Positions 50,405-63,238 of a DNA stretch of 64,000 bases are shown here, in pieces. The notes beneath the pieces were generated by a model, which was not told the DNA's origin, did not search any database, and was given only the letters and a program-made list of their open reading frames with translations. Location of the stretch: contig NW_020825289.1 of NCBI RefSeq assembly GCF_003286085.1, positions 6,634,001-6,698,000 on the forward strand, in the 5' to 3' direction. Numbering within the stretch: position 1 is the first letter of the stretch; each line of letters opens with the position of its first letter. The position numbers and the translations under genes were made by a program. Source of the stretch: Drosophila persimilis. Taxonomy: Eukaryota > Arthropoda > Insecta > Diptera > Drosophilidae.

Positions 50405-53400
50405 CAAAATCGTATAACGCGAGCATTTTGCGGGACTCTTAGTCGTTTTGGGTTTGGAATTATTACAATGATCAGTAAATATATTTAGGGATGGATGCGG
50501 GTTTTTAGTGATCAGCATTTACTGTCGAAAGAATGAAACTTTGAAGCAAACCTCTCTCGAAACCTCTCGAGGCTGTCCTTTCTTTCGTAGTTCTAAAAAC
50601 TGAAGGACCCATCGACCCATTTCACGTTTCTGTGGCAACAGAGTAGCAACCAATAGTGGCATGGAAACTGTCTTAGCCTCCACTGTTCTCCCCTTTATAC
50701 GGTTCATTGTTGCTGCCGCTTGTTGACGCTTTTCTCTCGAAAGTTGCGTCTATTTGTTTGTTTGTTTATTTATTTGTTTCTCCCCTTGTTTGCCTGTTTG
50801 TTTGTCTATTTTGATTTATTTCATTTGGAAGCGATGGAGTGCATCAACCCTCTGGATGCCACAAGGAGGGTTTGCTATTGCCCTGTTGAAGCCCAGATCT
50901 AGGCCCAGCAGCCAGTGCGAGTGAAGTAGTTGCTTGACGCATGGCTTGCAGCTATTTTTATTTAATTTTTGTCTCTGGCTGAGATACTACCCCTCCTCCC
51001 CACAACTCCCTCTTCCACCGATAGCCTTGTATTTGTTCATGAAAATTGCAGTTTTTATGATATTTACTCGCAGTCCCCCTCTCCCTCTCCCTCTCTCTGT
51101 CTCTCTGTGGAAGGTATTCAACAATAATTTTCAATTTCTATTCCCAGCTTATTTGTTTATTCTGCTGTAACTCGGGAATTTGATGTCACCAGGCAGCTAG
51201 GACTCCTTGAAGGACTCCCAGACCTTCAGAAAGCTTCTTATAAGTTTTAAATACCGCTCACCCGCCCTCTCGCAGATACAGATTTTACTTTTGGTCAAAA
51301 CTTTTTAATTAGCTCTCGATCTTGCAGAAAAAAACAACAACAACAAAAACAAAGCCAACATTTTTAATTACCGGACGAAAACTTTGCGCCCAAGGAAAAA
51401 CTTGCTTGAAAGAAAAGTTTCCCTCGTGCAAAAATTAATGTCAAACAGATCAGGGGAGCCTTCCCCATATAGGGATTTGCTTCCGCCGGGCACTGTAGCT
51501 CCATATGTACACCGTTATGCGTAATGTGTACAAAATGCGATTTGCAGTCCTCGCACGTCCGCAAATGGCGCTCATTAAATTGCAAATTTAAATTTAATTA
51601 GTTATTTATGCAATTTGATATTTTCGCAGGCTGTTTTTCTATTTATTAATTCGTTTCTGCGAATGCACCATGGCCATGTAAATTTCATCACGGTTCGTTA
51701 TGCAGTTGAGTGGCTTGTGCTCTGTTTTTATTATTTTTTTTATATTTTCACCTCTTTAATTTCTGTTTGGTTATTATTTTGCCTTCCATAAATATTCAGT
51801 GGCTATTAAATGCAGTTATGCATATTACAAATTTGTGCTGCGCTTGTGATTTGTTTTTTGTATAGTTTTTGTCTCTGTCGAATAAATATTTGATTGCACA
51901 TTTGTCACACATTGACCCGACTACACGACTGGAATAATTTCTGCACATGAATATTAATGAGTTTCGCTGATCCTTTGCACATTTAGCGCTCATTTAAATG
52001 TCATTAACGCGGACTTCATGGGGGATACGAACAGCAGATCGCAAAACAGCAGAATAATGCCAAAAATGTTCACAGTGGAATGGTGTTTTAAGCTTTACAA
52101 TTTTTAAAATCGATGCCAAAATACTTAACCTATTTAATCACTCTTAAAGCTGTTTTTTAAAGGTTCAATCCAGACGCTAAGCACTGTCTGAATCTAGAAA
52201 GCAATGGCTTACACTTGAAGAAAGAATTACACTTAAATAAGAAAATATAAAAATATATATAAATATATGTATATACAAATATATAAAATTATTTTAAATC
52301 AATTCTTTTATTTTTTTTATTTTTTATTTTTGTTATTTGGATTGTATTTTGTATTTTTGATTATAAAATAATATCACTGATACAAAATATGCTTTTTGCT
52401 GTTACTGTTAGAGTCCTAGGAAAAATTAGAATGATTACAAAAATGCGTGTCATCAAGGTTGAAGAATTTGAAGGGAATATTATTTGGTTAAATTTGCACT
52501 CTCGAAAAGAAATCTATGTGTAAAAATTTGTAATTCTCTAGGTAAATGTTTTTGCCAATTGTCGAGAATTTCGTTAATCTATCTGTTTCGAGGGGTTACT
52601 TTATTGCACCCCACTGCGGCCCTTAAATTCCAAATTTAAGTCCCAAGAAATAAGAGCCTTTGGACTGAAGTATTTGACGTGATACTCAAGAATAATAATA
52701 ATAATAATAATAATTAATAAATGATAATTAAGAATAATTCTAAGTGATTTGAAAGTGATTTGATTTATGTGAATAAAATATAATATGTGTTGTTTAGGGG
52801 CCTTCTGCTGCGAACAATTTATAGGACAGAGTAAGAGCTTCCATGGGTGTTGTATTCAATGGAGTTCACACCATTCGTTCATTAAGTGGGAATTTATTGT
52901 GTCGGGAAGTTGCATCTCCATCTATCTAATTGATTGCCATTCATTTGAGCTTCCCAGAAATTCCGCGAGTTAATCATAGAATTTTGAATCAAATCCTATT
53001 AAAGCCACCATATCCGCCCTCCACATTCCGCCTGCTTATGGCGCTGCCACGTTGCCACGCTGCCACGCTTCCACGCTTGTCATGTGTAAATTTGTTTGCG
53101 AATTTGTAAATAATTCCAAATTCATTCACTCGATTTTGTTGTTGCTCTGCCTGGCTGCCCGAGATTTTTCTATGGGCTACGCATCAAGTTGATTTATTTT
53201 CGTGGAAACTTTCTTCGCGTCACGGGCCTGACGGTCGTAAAATGATTTACATAAGGATAATAGAAGAAAAATAAATTGATTTTAAATCAGTGGGTGAGTG
53301 GGTGGGTAAGGGGGGAGAGCGGGTGAGTTTCCTCTCGTTCCATGGCTGTCGCATTTGTATGCAAATACGCGTGAAAATGAAAAAAAGGAAATACACAGAC

Positions 53401-56400
53401 AAAAAATAACAAAAGGCAAGTTAACGAGTATTCAAAAACGAGATTAAAATAGGAGTGCCCCGCTCTGCGAGAGTGCCGTGCCGCGCCGCATGCTGTGATT
53501 TATACCCGCCCCCTTCCCATCCGCATTGCCCCTCCACCTCATCATCGTGTCACATCGGTTGCAGTCGAAGAAGAGCTGAAAATGTTCCATTTTTTTCAGG
53601 GGGAGAGCTCTCAAGATATTATTAACATGTTGCTGCACACTGGCCAAAAATTGATTCGCAAGTGGGGTGGGGGTGGGGGTGGTCCTTTAGTCTCGGCTGA
53701 ACCATGGTTACATTCTGTTAATCTTTGGCCAAAAGCATTTTAGCATTTTGCTGGCCCTGTTCGTAAAATATGGAAATTGCTCATGTCTCAGCCTCTAGAC
53801 CCTGCTGCACCGTGCCATATCCTATCTACCTCTTTTGCTGTTGCAGGCCTCTTTTGGGGCTACCACCATGCAGCACCATTCCACCTGCTGTTGCGGTTTT
53901 TGTGACATGCCGCATCAATCTATCGCCATTTTGTGTCTCTCGATGTGCGCTTCAGTTCGGTTCGTTTCGTTTCGTTTCGATCTTGCCCCATGCATCGTGG
54001 CCCCAGTGGCTGCCAGTGGCCGCAAATTGAATAGATTGCTAGGCGGAGTAGTCCCCACGACCAGAGTGCCGTAGCCAGAAGAGCACCGAGCACCGAGCAC
54101 CGAGCACCGGAGTAGTACTGCAGAGTTTTGGGCCTCGAATTTTGCATACATAAATATTTATGAATTTATTAAAAGTGAACCGCACACACACGGGCATCCC
54201 CGGCATCCTGGCGGCTGACTAGATGGATGAATGCATAAGTCAGCCGTTGCATGTGGAGAGTGGAGTGTGGAGAGTGGAAATTGGGCTGGAAAGTGGTTTG
54301 GGGGCCCAAGCGAAAGCCTTCTTGCAGTTGGTCCAAAAAGGGAGGGGGCGGGACCATCGAGCCGTCAGCAGCAACGCCTGCACACATGCCACAAACACAG
54401 GACACCGCACCGGCACCGGCACTGGCACTGGCACCGGCAGCATCAGGAGCCAGAGCCAGCAGCCGCCACTCCATGTACAACGAAATGTTGGGTAAATTTT
54501 TGTGAAAATTTGCACCACATAGCGGCATCAACGTCCGCCATTCCCTTAGGCAAACCTTCACGGGTGGGGGAGGAGGGTTAAGGGGGGTAAGGGGACAAAA
54601 AAATGCACACACTGCCGCGTTTCGTTCGGCTCTTCCATGTGGATATCTGGGTCTGGTCCCGGGTCCTGGGGTCCATTCATTTGCACCAGTACAAGGCAAT
54701 CGCATATTTGTGGCAGGAAACGTGGCCGCGCAGGAGGCAGGGGCTGAGGGAGGGGTGAACGAGATTGTCAAGGTTTTGAATGCCTCAGTGGCTCAGCGGC
54801 TGTCGCTGTCGTTCAAACTGTGGCCCTGGTCGGGGCCCTCTGTCCTCTGCCCTTTGGCCCCGATGTAAACGCATAATGCATGAAGTTGTCATTATCAGGG
54901 CCAATTCAATTGAGAATTTTCGTGTCTAATTCGGCAGAGGGCCCAGCAGAGGAGCAACAAAAGAAACCGACATTTTGCATAATTGAAAATTTGCAGTGGC
55001 AAAAACGGGACTACATGCCACTCCCACGGGCGTTGATTGCCCAAAAATTTGTTGACCATTGACACACGGGTGGCAAGGGTGGCTAGCGGGGAGGGGGCAG
55101 GAGTTGCCACATGATTATACGAGCACTTTGTATGTGCCTGCTGTGTGTGTGTGTGTGCGGGGTGGGGGTGTGCCAAAGTAATTTAAACTTCATGTCAAAT
55201 TCAGCAAAGTCCTTCAATTTCAATGTCGATGCATAATTTTGGCCAACATTGTGGCTGCCTGCCTGCCACTTGAGGCATTACCTGAGGCACGGGTCCTCCT
55301 AGGCCCAGCAGCAGCAGCAGCAGCAGCACAATGATGTGTAGTTTTTGTTCCTTCTTAGCCCTGAAAAGCCTTCAGTACTCCGTACCCTCTCCTCGCACAG
55401 ATCCCTGGGACTAGCATTTGACTTGAACGCAATTTATGCAAATTTGTTGGGGCACAGAAGACAACGTCAACGCCAACGACAGCGACAGCGACAGCGACGA
55501 GCGCACATGGCAATCAGTGAAATGTGTGTGTTGACAGCAGGGCCTGCCCCGCCCCCTTTAGACGGATTCCAATTCTCCCGACACGTCCAGCCTTGGCATC
55601 ATTTAACAAGGCCCAAGCCGCATCCCCAATCCGCTTGATTAGCATAAACGCATTAAAAATATGCCCACGCGGGTGTGTGTGTGTGGTTTTTGGGAGCCAC
55701 TACCCAGAGGAGGGGGAGGAGGGCGGATTTTATGGATTATATTGTTTGTTTTGACATCCTGCGATGAGAGCATCATAACGGCGAAAATGAATTTTCAATT
55801 GCCCCAAGACCATGTGGCATAAACTGAGGATTTTGCTGAGCTAAGCTGCACAGAGAATATATGGTATAAGACCCTATAGATAGAAATTATTTTAAAGTTC
55901 ATTCCCCTCTCCCCAACACCCCCCAACCCCAGCCAAGACCGACCCCAGGCAAGGCATTCTCCAGGAATGTCCATAGTCTGAGTCGCGCATTCAATATGCA
56001 AATTTTTCTATTGATTTATATTTAATCGCTTCTAAGTGCAACGGCGGCAGCCCCAGCCCCAGCACCAGCACCAGCACCCTGCCACCGCCGGCTCTAGCTG
56101 CAACCAGATGATGCCATCAGAAAGGGATGGGGGAGTGGGGAGAGGGGTCTGAATGCAATCATAAATAAACAGCACGCATCCAGAATACGTATACTTACAA
56201 GTGAATATGTAAATAACGCGAAAGGACAGGGACAGGGACAGGAAGAGGAGCACCAGCCACAAGGCAGCACCGCCACCATTTTGCAGCTCGCAGCCAGGGT
56301 TGTCATCGTTATTTAACATTTTTCCTGAAAGCTGCATCGTCTGTTGCATGCATCACTCACTCACTTAGCGGCTCCTACTCCTTGGACGCCTCCTAGCCTC

Positions 56401-59001
56401 CCAGTCTCCCACCTCCTCCGCGCTTCCTACCACAAATTATAGTACGTTGCAGCGCTCTGACACGAATCTGTATTTGTCTTTGGTGCACCATCAGTTATTT
56501 GTCTCGCGTGTGGCATTGTTTATCTTGCCTCAGTTCTGAGGTGCCTGTCCTCTCCTGCTGTGCTCTTTGCTGTGCTGTTGCGGCGTAATGTGCGGCTAAA
56601 TGCGATGAAATTAAGTTAACTGCCAACATTAACGGGCGCTTGCAGCGTGGATGGAAAACTTTTCCGTGCTAACTAGATTTCGAGACGAGCGAAAAATTAA
56701 ATTTGCGAAATTGTCAACCTCTAGCCCGTCCACAACATTCCATTATGCTGCCATCAAAAGGATTTTAAATCAATTTTACGGGGAGTACGACCGAGGCGAA
56801 GACGCAGGGGACTAAGCCGTGGACCGCACTGCGTATGCGCAATTAGGGGAATAAATGCCCCTTGAGACGCCTCAAAGAAGGGAGTGATTAGGCATCCTCC
56901 CGTAGTGGTGCCTCCTCCAAGACAGACCAGGGAACGGTTGAGTGGAGGTGTGACACGCTGGGGCAGCGGGCAGCGGGCAGCTACTGGATGTGCAGCAGTG
57001 GAAATGATTACCAGCACGACCACGTCCTACCCGCTAACCCTTTGTGTGCGTGTGTGTGTGTGTGTTATTATCTACCACGTGGCTACTTGAGCGCATCGAA
57101 TGAGTACTTTGATCCGTCCGTCAACAGCAATACTACGAGTATGCATGCGTGTGCCACAGACATCTCCATCTTGTGGTCACTAAGCAATGGATATGGGCAC
57201 CTGGCACCGGTCTGAGGGTCTGCAAATCATTTGACGTTTGCATTCGACCCTCACGGCGAATGCTCGTCTAATGCACTGATTATTTGGCTGCACACAAGCG
57301 GAGAGTGGAGATGGAGAGTGGCGCTGGAGATGTGGAACTGGAGACGTGGAGCTGGAGATGTGGCGCTGCCGTGGCAACCAATTTCCAGCGACTACTACGA
57401 GTATTTCCAATAATTTAGCAATCCCTCTGCTCGCCTGGGGTTGCACACACCCCACTTGAACTTAATTGAATTGAATTGAATAGAGAATCAGGAATTGAGG
57501 ATTCAAGGATTCGGCAGGGGAGCAGCTTCAAGCCTCGAGTGTGGCACGTTGCACTTTAAACGGAATCACCTCGTTTTTGTTTTGCCCCTGGCCTGCCTCT
57601 GGAAACAAATCAATTTATGCCTCAGCAACGTTTGAACCATTTTCGATTCGAATTCTGTTTCTGTTTTCCGATTTCTGGGCTCGGTTTCGTTTCTGATATT
57701 TCTGCCGCCTCTGTTGCTGTTTCGCTTTGTGCAATTGACGGGTCAATAATTAAGACTGGGCGCATGCCCCTTCCACTGCCACTGCCCCTGCCACTGCCAC
57801 TGCCCCTGCCACTGGCTTGAAAAAAACGGATTGCTCTTTTTCTGTAGCTGCCAATGTGTTGCAAAGTCGATTTCCTAGTTGATTTAAGTTTCAAAGCCAC
57901 TGACAAAGATGCCACGGATGAGGTGTTGCCGTTGTTCCCCGCAAACTGGATTAAATTTCGTTTAAAATGTAAATGGAGCAGGGCCCCGCCTGATAGACAG
58001 CGTTTCGGCCTGCCTTTTGGGTTGCGTGAATCATATCCAAATTGCGTTACGTTGCGTTTCGTTTCGTTCCAAAAAAGAAAAATGGAAGGGAAAGAAAAGC
58101 CAAAGTGAAAGCGAAGGAAAACTAAACAAACACCTCGTCAAAGAACATCAAAGGCCGCCAAGGACAAGAGGGGCGGAAAATCTAAAAAATACGAAAAGGA
58201 AAACAAGAAAAAGTATCGGTTTTGAGAGTCGAAGCATGAGATGCCCTGAAACGAAAATTGGTTGTGTATACGATTGATTCGATGGTTTTTCGGTAGAAAG
58301 CTGCAAGTTTTTCCAGCGAAAAATCATTTCCATGTTGCCTTTTTAAGGTTTCGATCCACTAACAGTGGGAAGTGAAGTGGTGGAGTCTGGTATACTACCT
58401 TTTTTTGAGTGTCATACATCTATTGGAAACCCTTTAATTCCCCGCAAGAAGAGTATGCAACAGCAAAGAGCAAAAGGAGCAATACAACAAAATTGAGAAA
58501 GAAAGAAAAACATTTTATTTTGGTGCGCACAACGCAGAAAATAAAATCAAGAATTTCACACCTTATCAATTTTTCTAGATTAACAAAACGAACAATGAAG
58601 AGGGGCTGCGAGTGGTGGATCTGTGTGGGGGGATTTCCTTTCGCGCAACCACCATGGGAAGGCTGTGGAATTGCATCATCAACATGGGGCAAGAAGGAGG
58701 TCGACATCATCAACATCATCATCATCATCAGCAAGAACAGCAACAGTGGGAGTTGGAGAAGCAGCAGCCTTCTCTCCTGTGCCCTGTGCCCTGTGCCCTG
58801 TGCACCGTCACCACAGTTTGTCATTAAGGAAGTCAAAAACTTCGACCCCCAAGCAGAGTTTAGAGGCGAACAAAGAGTACCGAGTGGATAGAGTGGATAG
58901 AGCGTATAGAGGGTGGCTAGAAAATACAGACAGAGAGTGAAGGAGAAAGCTAGAGATTGGTTTGGCTTTGTGTGACAGCAGTGTTGACATTTATTTTGAT
59001 T
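50405..59001. other. Gene-poor stretch
   Basis: No gene is established. It has AT-rich patches (about 52230-52400), (AAT)n near 52692-52712, CA and CTC tracts, and GGAGATG-type repeats near 57305-57370. A minus-strand exon-like segment at 56199-56349 is a finding. Confidence 0.45.
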
Positions 59002-59026
59002 TCAGTTTCGAGTGCAACTCGTAAGT
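59002..59026 (+). promoter_or_regulatory. Possible Inr and short leader exon of the transporter
   Basis: TCAGTT (59002-59007) matches a Drosophila initiator and is followed at 59021 by a perfect GTAAGT donor. A 17-nt leader exon could splice to the AG just before the transporter ATG at 59644. No TATA is seen. Confidence 0.3.
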
Positions 59027-59643
59027 GGGTGAACCTTTCGCTTCCCACACTCCCACTCTCTGAAAACGACTACTCCTCATGCTAATGTGCATCCCGGCTT
59101 AAGTCTGCGGCCCAAAAACACTTTGCCGAAGAACCAGGGGAGGGTGGCCTTTTTTTTTGGTTGAACGTACCCTTCAGAAGTAGGCTATGACGGCTTTACA
59201 GAGAATGTCGAGCATCTTAAGCCCAGGGGAGTCGATATAGCCTTGTTCATATACATTTTTCTGCCTATAAGAGTATCTATCCATCTGCTTCCAAAGCTAG
59301 TTGTTTTTCTGTGGGGCTGGGACTATGTCTTCATTGTTGCTGGCACTAAATTGAATTTTACTTTTGATGTGTGCGTTTATTAATGTCTGCTGGGGTCTGG
59401 TGGAATGGTGGTAGAGCTTCAGAGTGCGAGTGGGGCTCTCAGGAGGAACAGGAGTGTAAGTCTCCTTCCCTTATTTATAGGTACATGCCTCAGGAGTTTC
59501 CCAAATAGATATTCCTTTGCCTAGCGGAGAATATCGATCTCAGATCGGTGTTATCGCCTGGGCTGAACCCAGTAGGCCATCAGTCAACTATCGTTACGGA
59601 TATATGAGTATAAAATTTGTTGTTTTCATTTAAACTGAGGGCT

Positions 59644-61318
59644 ATGGCGGACAAGTAGGTTTTGCGATTAATCTCAAGAATTCCCTTCTTTTGCTAACAT
59701 TTTCTTTCTGTTCCCCAGCTACAATCCCTATGAAAACCGTGCTGTGGAAGCCCCCATAACGTAAGATATGCCCGTCCCTGGAGAAACTCTTCTCATCTTC
59801 TGCCCAAACCCCCCAAACGAAAAAAACAGGAATACGGGGGCCTTTGTGTCGCTGCTCAAGGGCGTTATAGGAACAGGAATCCTGGCCCTGCCCCTTGCCT
59901 TCTCCTACACGGGCTGGATGTGCGGCGCCATCTTGCTGATCCTCACGACGATCATGCTGATCCATGGCATCACTCTGCTTGTGGGTGGACAGCGGCCTGG
60001 AAGCTCCACCGACTCTCCATTGATTCCACTATCTTCTTTATTTGCAGGTCATGTGCATGGTAGAGTCCGCGCGGCGGCAGAAGCAGGGCTACTGCAACTT
60101 CTCGGACACAATGGTGTTCTCCTTCGGCGAAGGACCCAAGTGGTGCAAGTACTGCGCCAAAGCCGCTGGCTTCCTGGTGGACTTAGTGCTCAGCTTCTCC
60201 CACTACGGCGTCTGCGTGGTCTATCTCGTGTTTGTGGCCGTCAACCTGAAGCACCTGGCGGAACAGTTCAAGTTCGACGTGGACCTGCGCATCTACATAG
60301 CGATCGTAGGGCTGTGCACGATACCGCTCTTCCTCGTGCGGCACCTCAAGTACCTGGTGCCCTTCAATATAGTGGCCAATATCGTCATGTATGTGGGCTT
60401 CTTTATGATTTTTTACTACTTGTTTCGGGGCCTGCCACCCATAACGGATCGCAAGTTTTTCAACGAGCCCTCCAAGTATCCTCTCTTCTTCGGCATCGTC
60501 CTGTTTTCCGTCAGCTCTGTGGGAGTGGTAAGTCCTGCCAGCCATCCAGGCCACGCTCTGTCCTCCGACTAATCCTTATCGTAACCCTAATCTTCATCAG
60601 ATGCTGGCCATTGAGGCGAAGATGGCCCAGCCGCAGAATTACATCGGCCTGTTCGGCGTCCTGAATCTTTCCGCCGTTATGGTCGTCATCTCCTACCTGC
60701 TATTCGCCATCATGGGCTACTGGAAGTACGGACCGCTAGTTGACGGCAGTATAACCCTCAATCTGCCCACCGACGAAGTGTGAGTGCCAGGGCGAGAGCT
60801 GCCAATTAGAGAGCCCCCCGACCCCAGTAATCCCCTATAGAATCTCGCAGATCTCCAAGGCGCTGATCAGCCTGGCTTTGTTCCTGTCGTACCCCCTGTC
60901 CGGCTATGTCACCATCGACATCCTTGTGAACCACTACCTGAACCGCGGCGACCGGCTGAGGCATCCGCACGTTGTGGAGTACATTTGCCGGGTGTGCTTC
61001 GTGCTCGTGAGCACCGTCACTGCGGTGGCCTTCCCCAATCTGGGGCCCCTGCTGGCCTTCGTCGGCGCCCTCACCATATCGCTGCTCAATCTGGTCTTTC
61101 CCGCCTGCATCGATATGTGCCTCAACTACCACGCCCCCTACACCTACGGCAAGCTGAGGTGGCAGCTCGTCAAGAACATTCTGCTGATCATCGCTGGCCT
61201 GCTGATCCTCGGCTACTGCTGCACCCTGTCCGTTCAGGACATGATAAAGGAGTACGGCGGCAGCAAAAAATCGTTCAGCGCGAAAAACGTGCCCGTTGGA
61301 GTGCTGACCCATGAATAA
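59644..61318 (+). CDS. Amino acid transporter, AAAP/SLC36-like (PAT family)
   Basis: Six exons (59644-59654, 59719-59760, 59830-59980, 60048-60527, 60601-60779, 60841-61318) give 446 residues in one continuous frame; every intron has GT/AG ends and matching phase. After a short polar N-terminus, the first transmembrane helix carries TGAFVSLLKGVIGTGILALP, the PAT/AAAP hallmark. Further hydrophobic segments follow, including LVDLVLSFSHYGVCVVYLVFVA, YLVPFNIVANIVMYVGFFMI, FGVLNLSAVMVVISYLLFAI, VAFPNLGPLLAFVGALTISL and LVKNILLIIAGLLILG, about eleven helices in all. Drosophila has many such proton-coupled amino acid transporters. I cannot tell which one this is. The 11-nt first coding exon is notably small. 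AATAAA overlaps the stop codon, so the 3' end may be very short. It is convergent with the next gene. Confidence 0.9.
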
Positions 61319-61319
61319 A
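61314..61319 (+). terminator. AATAAA overlapping the transporter stop codon
   Basis: The bases GAATAAAG contain both the TAA stop and an AATAAA hexamer. If used, cleavage would leave a 3' UTR of only 10-30 nt. Confidence 0.45.
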
Positions 61320-62164
61320 GAATGCTTTCTGTGGTGATCGGGCGGCTTGATTACAGTGGGGGATCGGACAGAGATTGGTCGTGTAAATAAGCTCAAAAAG
61401 AGAGCAAAGTAGAGTTTATATAGAGGGATAGAGAGGGAGTGAGGCAGACGGAAAAACTTGGCATGTAAATTCAATGAAATATGGCTTGCAAAAATGCCTC
61501 GCACAAGCAACGCCTCAAAATGCCAGCAATGTGGTGACCAGTGAGCCACGAGCCAGGAGGAGTCCAGGAGCAGCAGCAGCTGGAAATTCCAGGCATAACT
61601 TGTAGCAGCAACGAGACGAGAGCATATGTAAAAAAAACGAAGCCAAGGACAGACTCACAAAGAGTTCGGCGCCTAGCATAGTACTGACCCAAAGGATACC
61701 CTCTGCTCTTCATTCCTTCTCCCTGCTACATCCTTCAGAACATGTCCAGCACAGCCTTGCACTCCCCCGTCTGGAGAGGGTATTGAAAAGAATGGAAAAT
61801 CTAGACCAGCCAAGTCTCTAAATTGTGTGTCCCTAAAAGTGTCCGGCGGCACATAATGCTCTCGGAGCAAGCACACACAGGCGCACACACACAGAGACAG
61901 AAATCTGACTGTGTCCTTGCCATATGCAACGTCTGGCACTGTTGTCACTGCCACTGCCACTGCCACTGCTGCCCAATGGCCGCAAGGAATTTCACACAAT
62001 TGCTAGAAAAATTGCGGAAAATTGAAAATGTGCGAGAGCGTATAAATTTTTACTGCGTCACTTGTGAATGCTAAATTGTTGTTATTTATGGGCGCCCCCA
62101 AGCCACACCCCCTACCCAAATAGAGAGCGGCAGAAAGAATCATTTGAAAGCTAAGGAAATATCC
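61320..62164. other. Intergenic stretch between convergent genes
   Basis: GAGAG-rich, CA-rich and CCACTG-repeat DNA with no gene I can support. It must hold the 3' ends of both neighbours. Confidence 0.45.
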
Positions 62165-63178
62165 TTATGAAAATCGCAGCCCCATGGCTTCAAGGCCAGC
62201 GCGAAGAAAGGTGTACATCTTTCTACCATAATAGATCGTTGATGAAGCGGCCTCTAGGCCGAAGCTTTGGAAGCGACTGATCTCGGTCGCCTCTTCCTGC
62301 AGCTTGCCGTCACAGCTCCGGTCGTAGAACATTAGGTAGCCGATCTCCATGGTCTTGGGATTGCTGATAATCAAGTATCGCATGTCGTGTGTCATCTCGT
62401 TGTCCAGCAGTAGAAACTCCACGATGGCCACGTACCGAAAGGGGGAGCCGCCACTGCAGTATTCCGACAGTGCCAGAGCCTCGTCCGCATCGATGGCCAG
62501 GACCATGGGAGAGGGAAGGGCTTCCCTATGAATCAGGGCATAGACCATTTCCGGCTTGCAGGCCAGGAAACCACAGCACACGGCCCCGCGATGGTTTGCC
62601 TTCAGTGTCTCATAGACCTGGCGGCGACGGGACATTTTCCTGCCTCTTGCCACCTCAAAGACGTGGGTGGGCGAGGTCTTTGGAGTTGGGACGGCCAGGT
62701 GGTCGTACAGAAGCTCGATCTTCTCCTTGTCGATGGTCCGCAGGGTGGCTATATCGCCTTGCTCCACGAGGACCGTGTACAGAAGCTGAACGACATGGTA
62801 CTCGACCTGATAGCACCCGCTTTCGTTCACCTCCTGCAGGAGGCCCTCGAGAGGAGGCACATCAGCCACCGTGTGGCACAGCAGATCAACGTTGGGCTCC
62901 AGAAAGCGCTTGGGAAAGGAAGGAAGCAATCGCGAGTCGCGGCGATAGTTGAGAGCCGCTGCAGCAAATATATCCCAAAGAGCCGCGCAACCCTGCAGAT
63001 CCGCTTTGAGGCGAAGCTGCAACATGGCCCAGGTGCAAATGTTGTACTCCCACTCCATCCTCTGGCAGCTCGTTGACCTCGGCCGAGGGTTAGGCTCGAA
63101 AAGGAGCGCCAGGGAGCCGGAGCCTCCCTGGTAGTGGCCGCGGCTCTTCCTTCCCAATTCGAATATCTTGTGCGACAT
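62165..63178 (-). CDS. Unrecognised protein with PARP-like C-terminal half
   Basis: One exon encodes 337 residues (ATG at 63178, TAA at 62165). I do not recognise the gene. The N-terminal half is helical (WAMLQLRLKADLQGCAALWD, EYHVVQLLYTVLVEQGDIAT). The C-terminal half lines up in order with the PARP/ART fold: VFEVARG (173-179, first strand), GAVCCGFLACKPEM (198-211, the slot of LWHGS), ALALSEYC (234-241, the slot of KSANYC), FRYVAIVEFLLLD (247-259, the slot of ILLGEVALG) and RYLIISNPKTMEIGYLMFY (267-285, the slot of EYIVYDxxQxxLKYLL). The H-Y-E triad is absent, so it would be a pseudo-enzyme. No signal peptide or transmembrane helix is seen. Intronless and close to its own TATA-like motif, it looks like a lineage-restricted, perhaps testis gene. 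The fold is inference by eye. Confidence 0.75.
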   Translation of the reverse strand: MSHKIFELGRKSRGHYQGGSGSLALLFEPNPRPRSTSCQRMEWEYNICTWAMLQLRLKADLQGCAALWDIFAAAALNYRRDSRLLPSFPKRFLEPNVDLLCHTVADVPPLEGLLQEVNESGCYQVEYHVVQLLYTVLVEQGDIATLRTIDKEKIELLYDHLAVPTPKTSPTHVFEVARGRKMSRRRQVYETLKANHRGAVCCGFLACKPEMVYALIHREALPSPMVLAIDADEALALSEYCSGGSPFRYVAIVEFLLLDNEMTHDMRYLIISNPKTMEIGYLMFYDRSCDGKLQEEATEISRFQSFGLEAASSTIYYGRKMYTFLRAGLEAMGLRFS

Positions 63179-63231
63179 TTTGCGAGTATCTGATGTAGAT
63201 TTTGATCCGTGTGAAGTGCTTTTCTATGTGT

Positions 63232-63238
63232 CCTTATA
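63232..63238 (-). promoter_or_regulatory. Possible TATA box of the PARP-like gene
   Basis: TATAAGG on the minus strand lies about 55 bases before the ATG at 63178. Transcription would start near 63207, leaving a leader of about 30 nt. Confidence 0.4.

Noticed and set aside
52161..52172. GGTTCAATCC, like a tRNA B box
   Set aside because: The flanking bases do not pair into a T stem.
59768..60664. 298-codon plus-strand frame across the transporter introns
   Set aside because: It runs through introns and changes frame relative to the transporter helices; the spliced model explains the DNA better.
62389..63076. Two plus-strand open frames of 182-187 codons
   Set aside because: Both are antisense to the intronless 337-residue gene; neither has signals of coding use.
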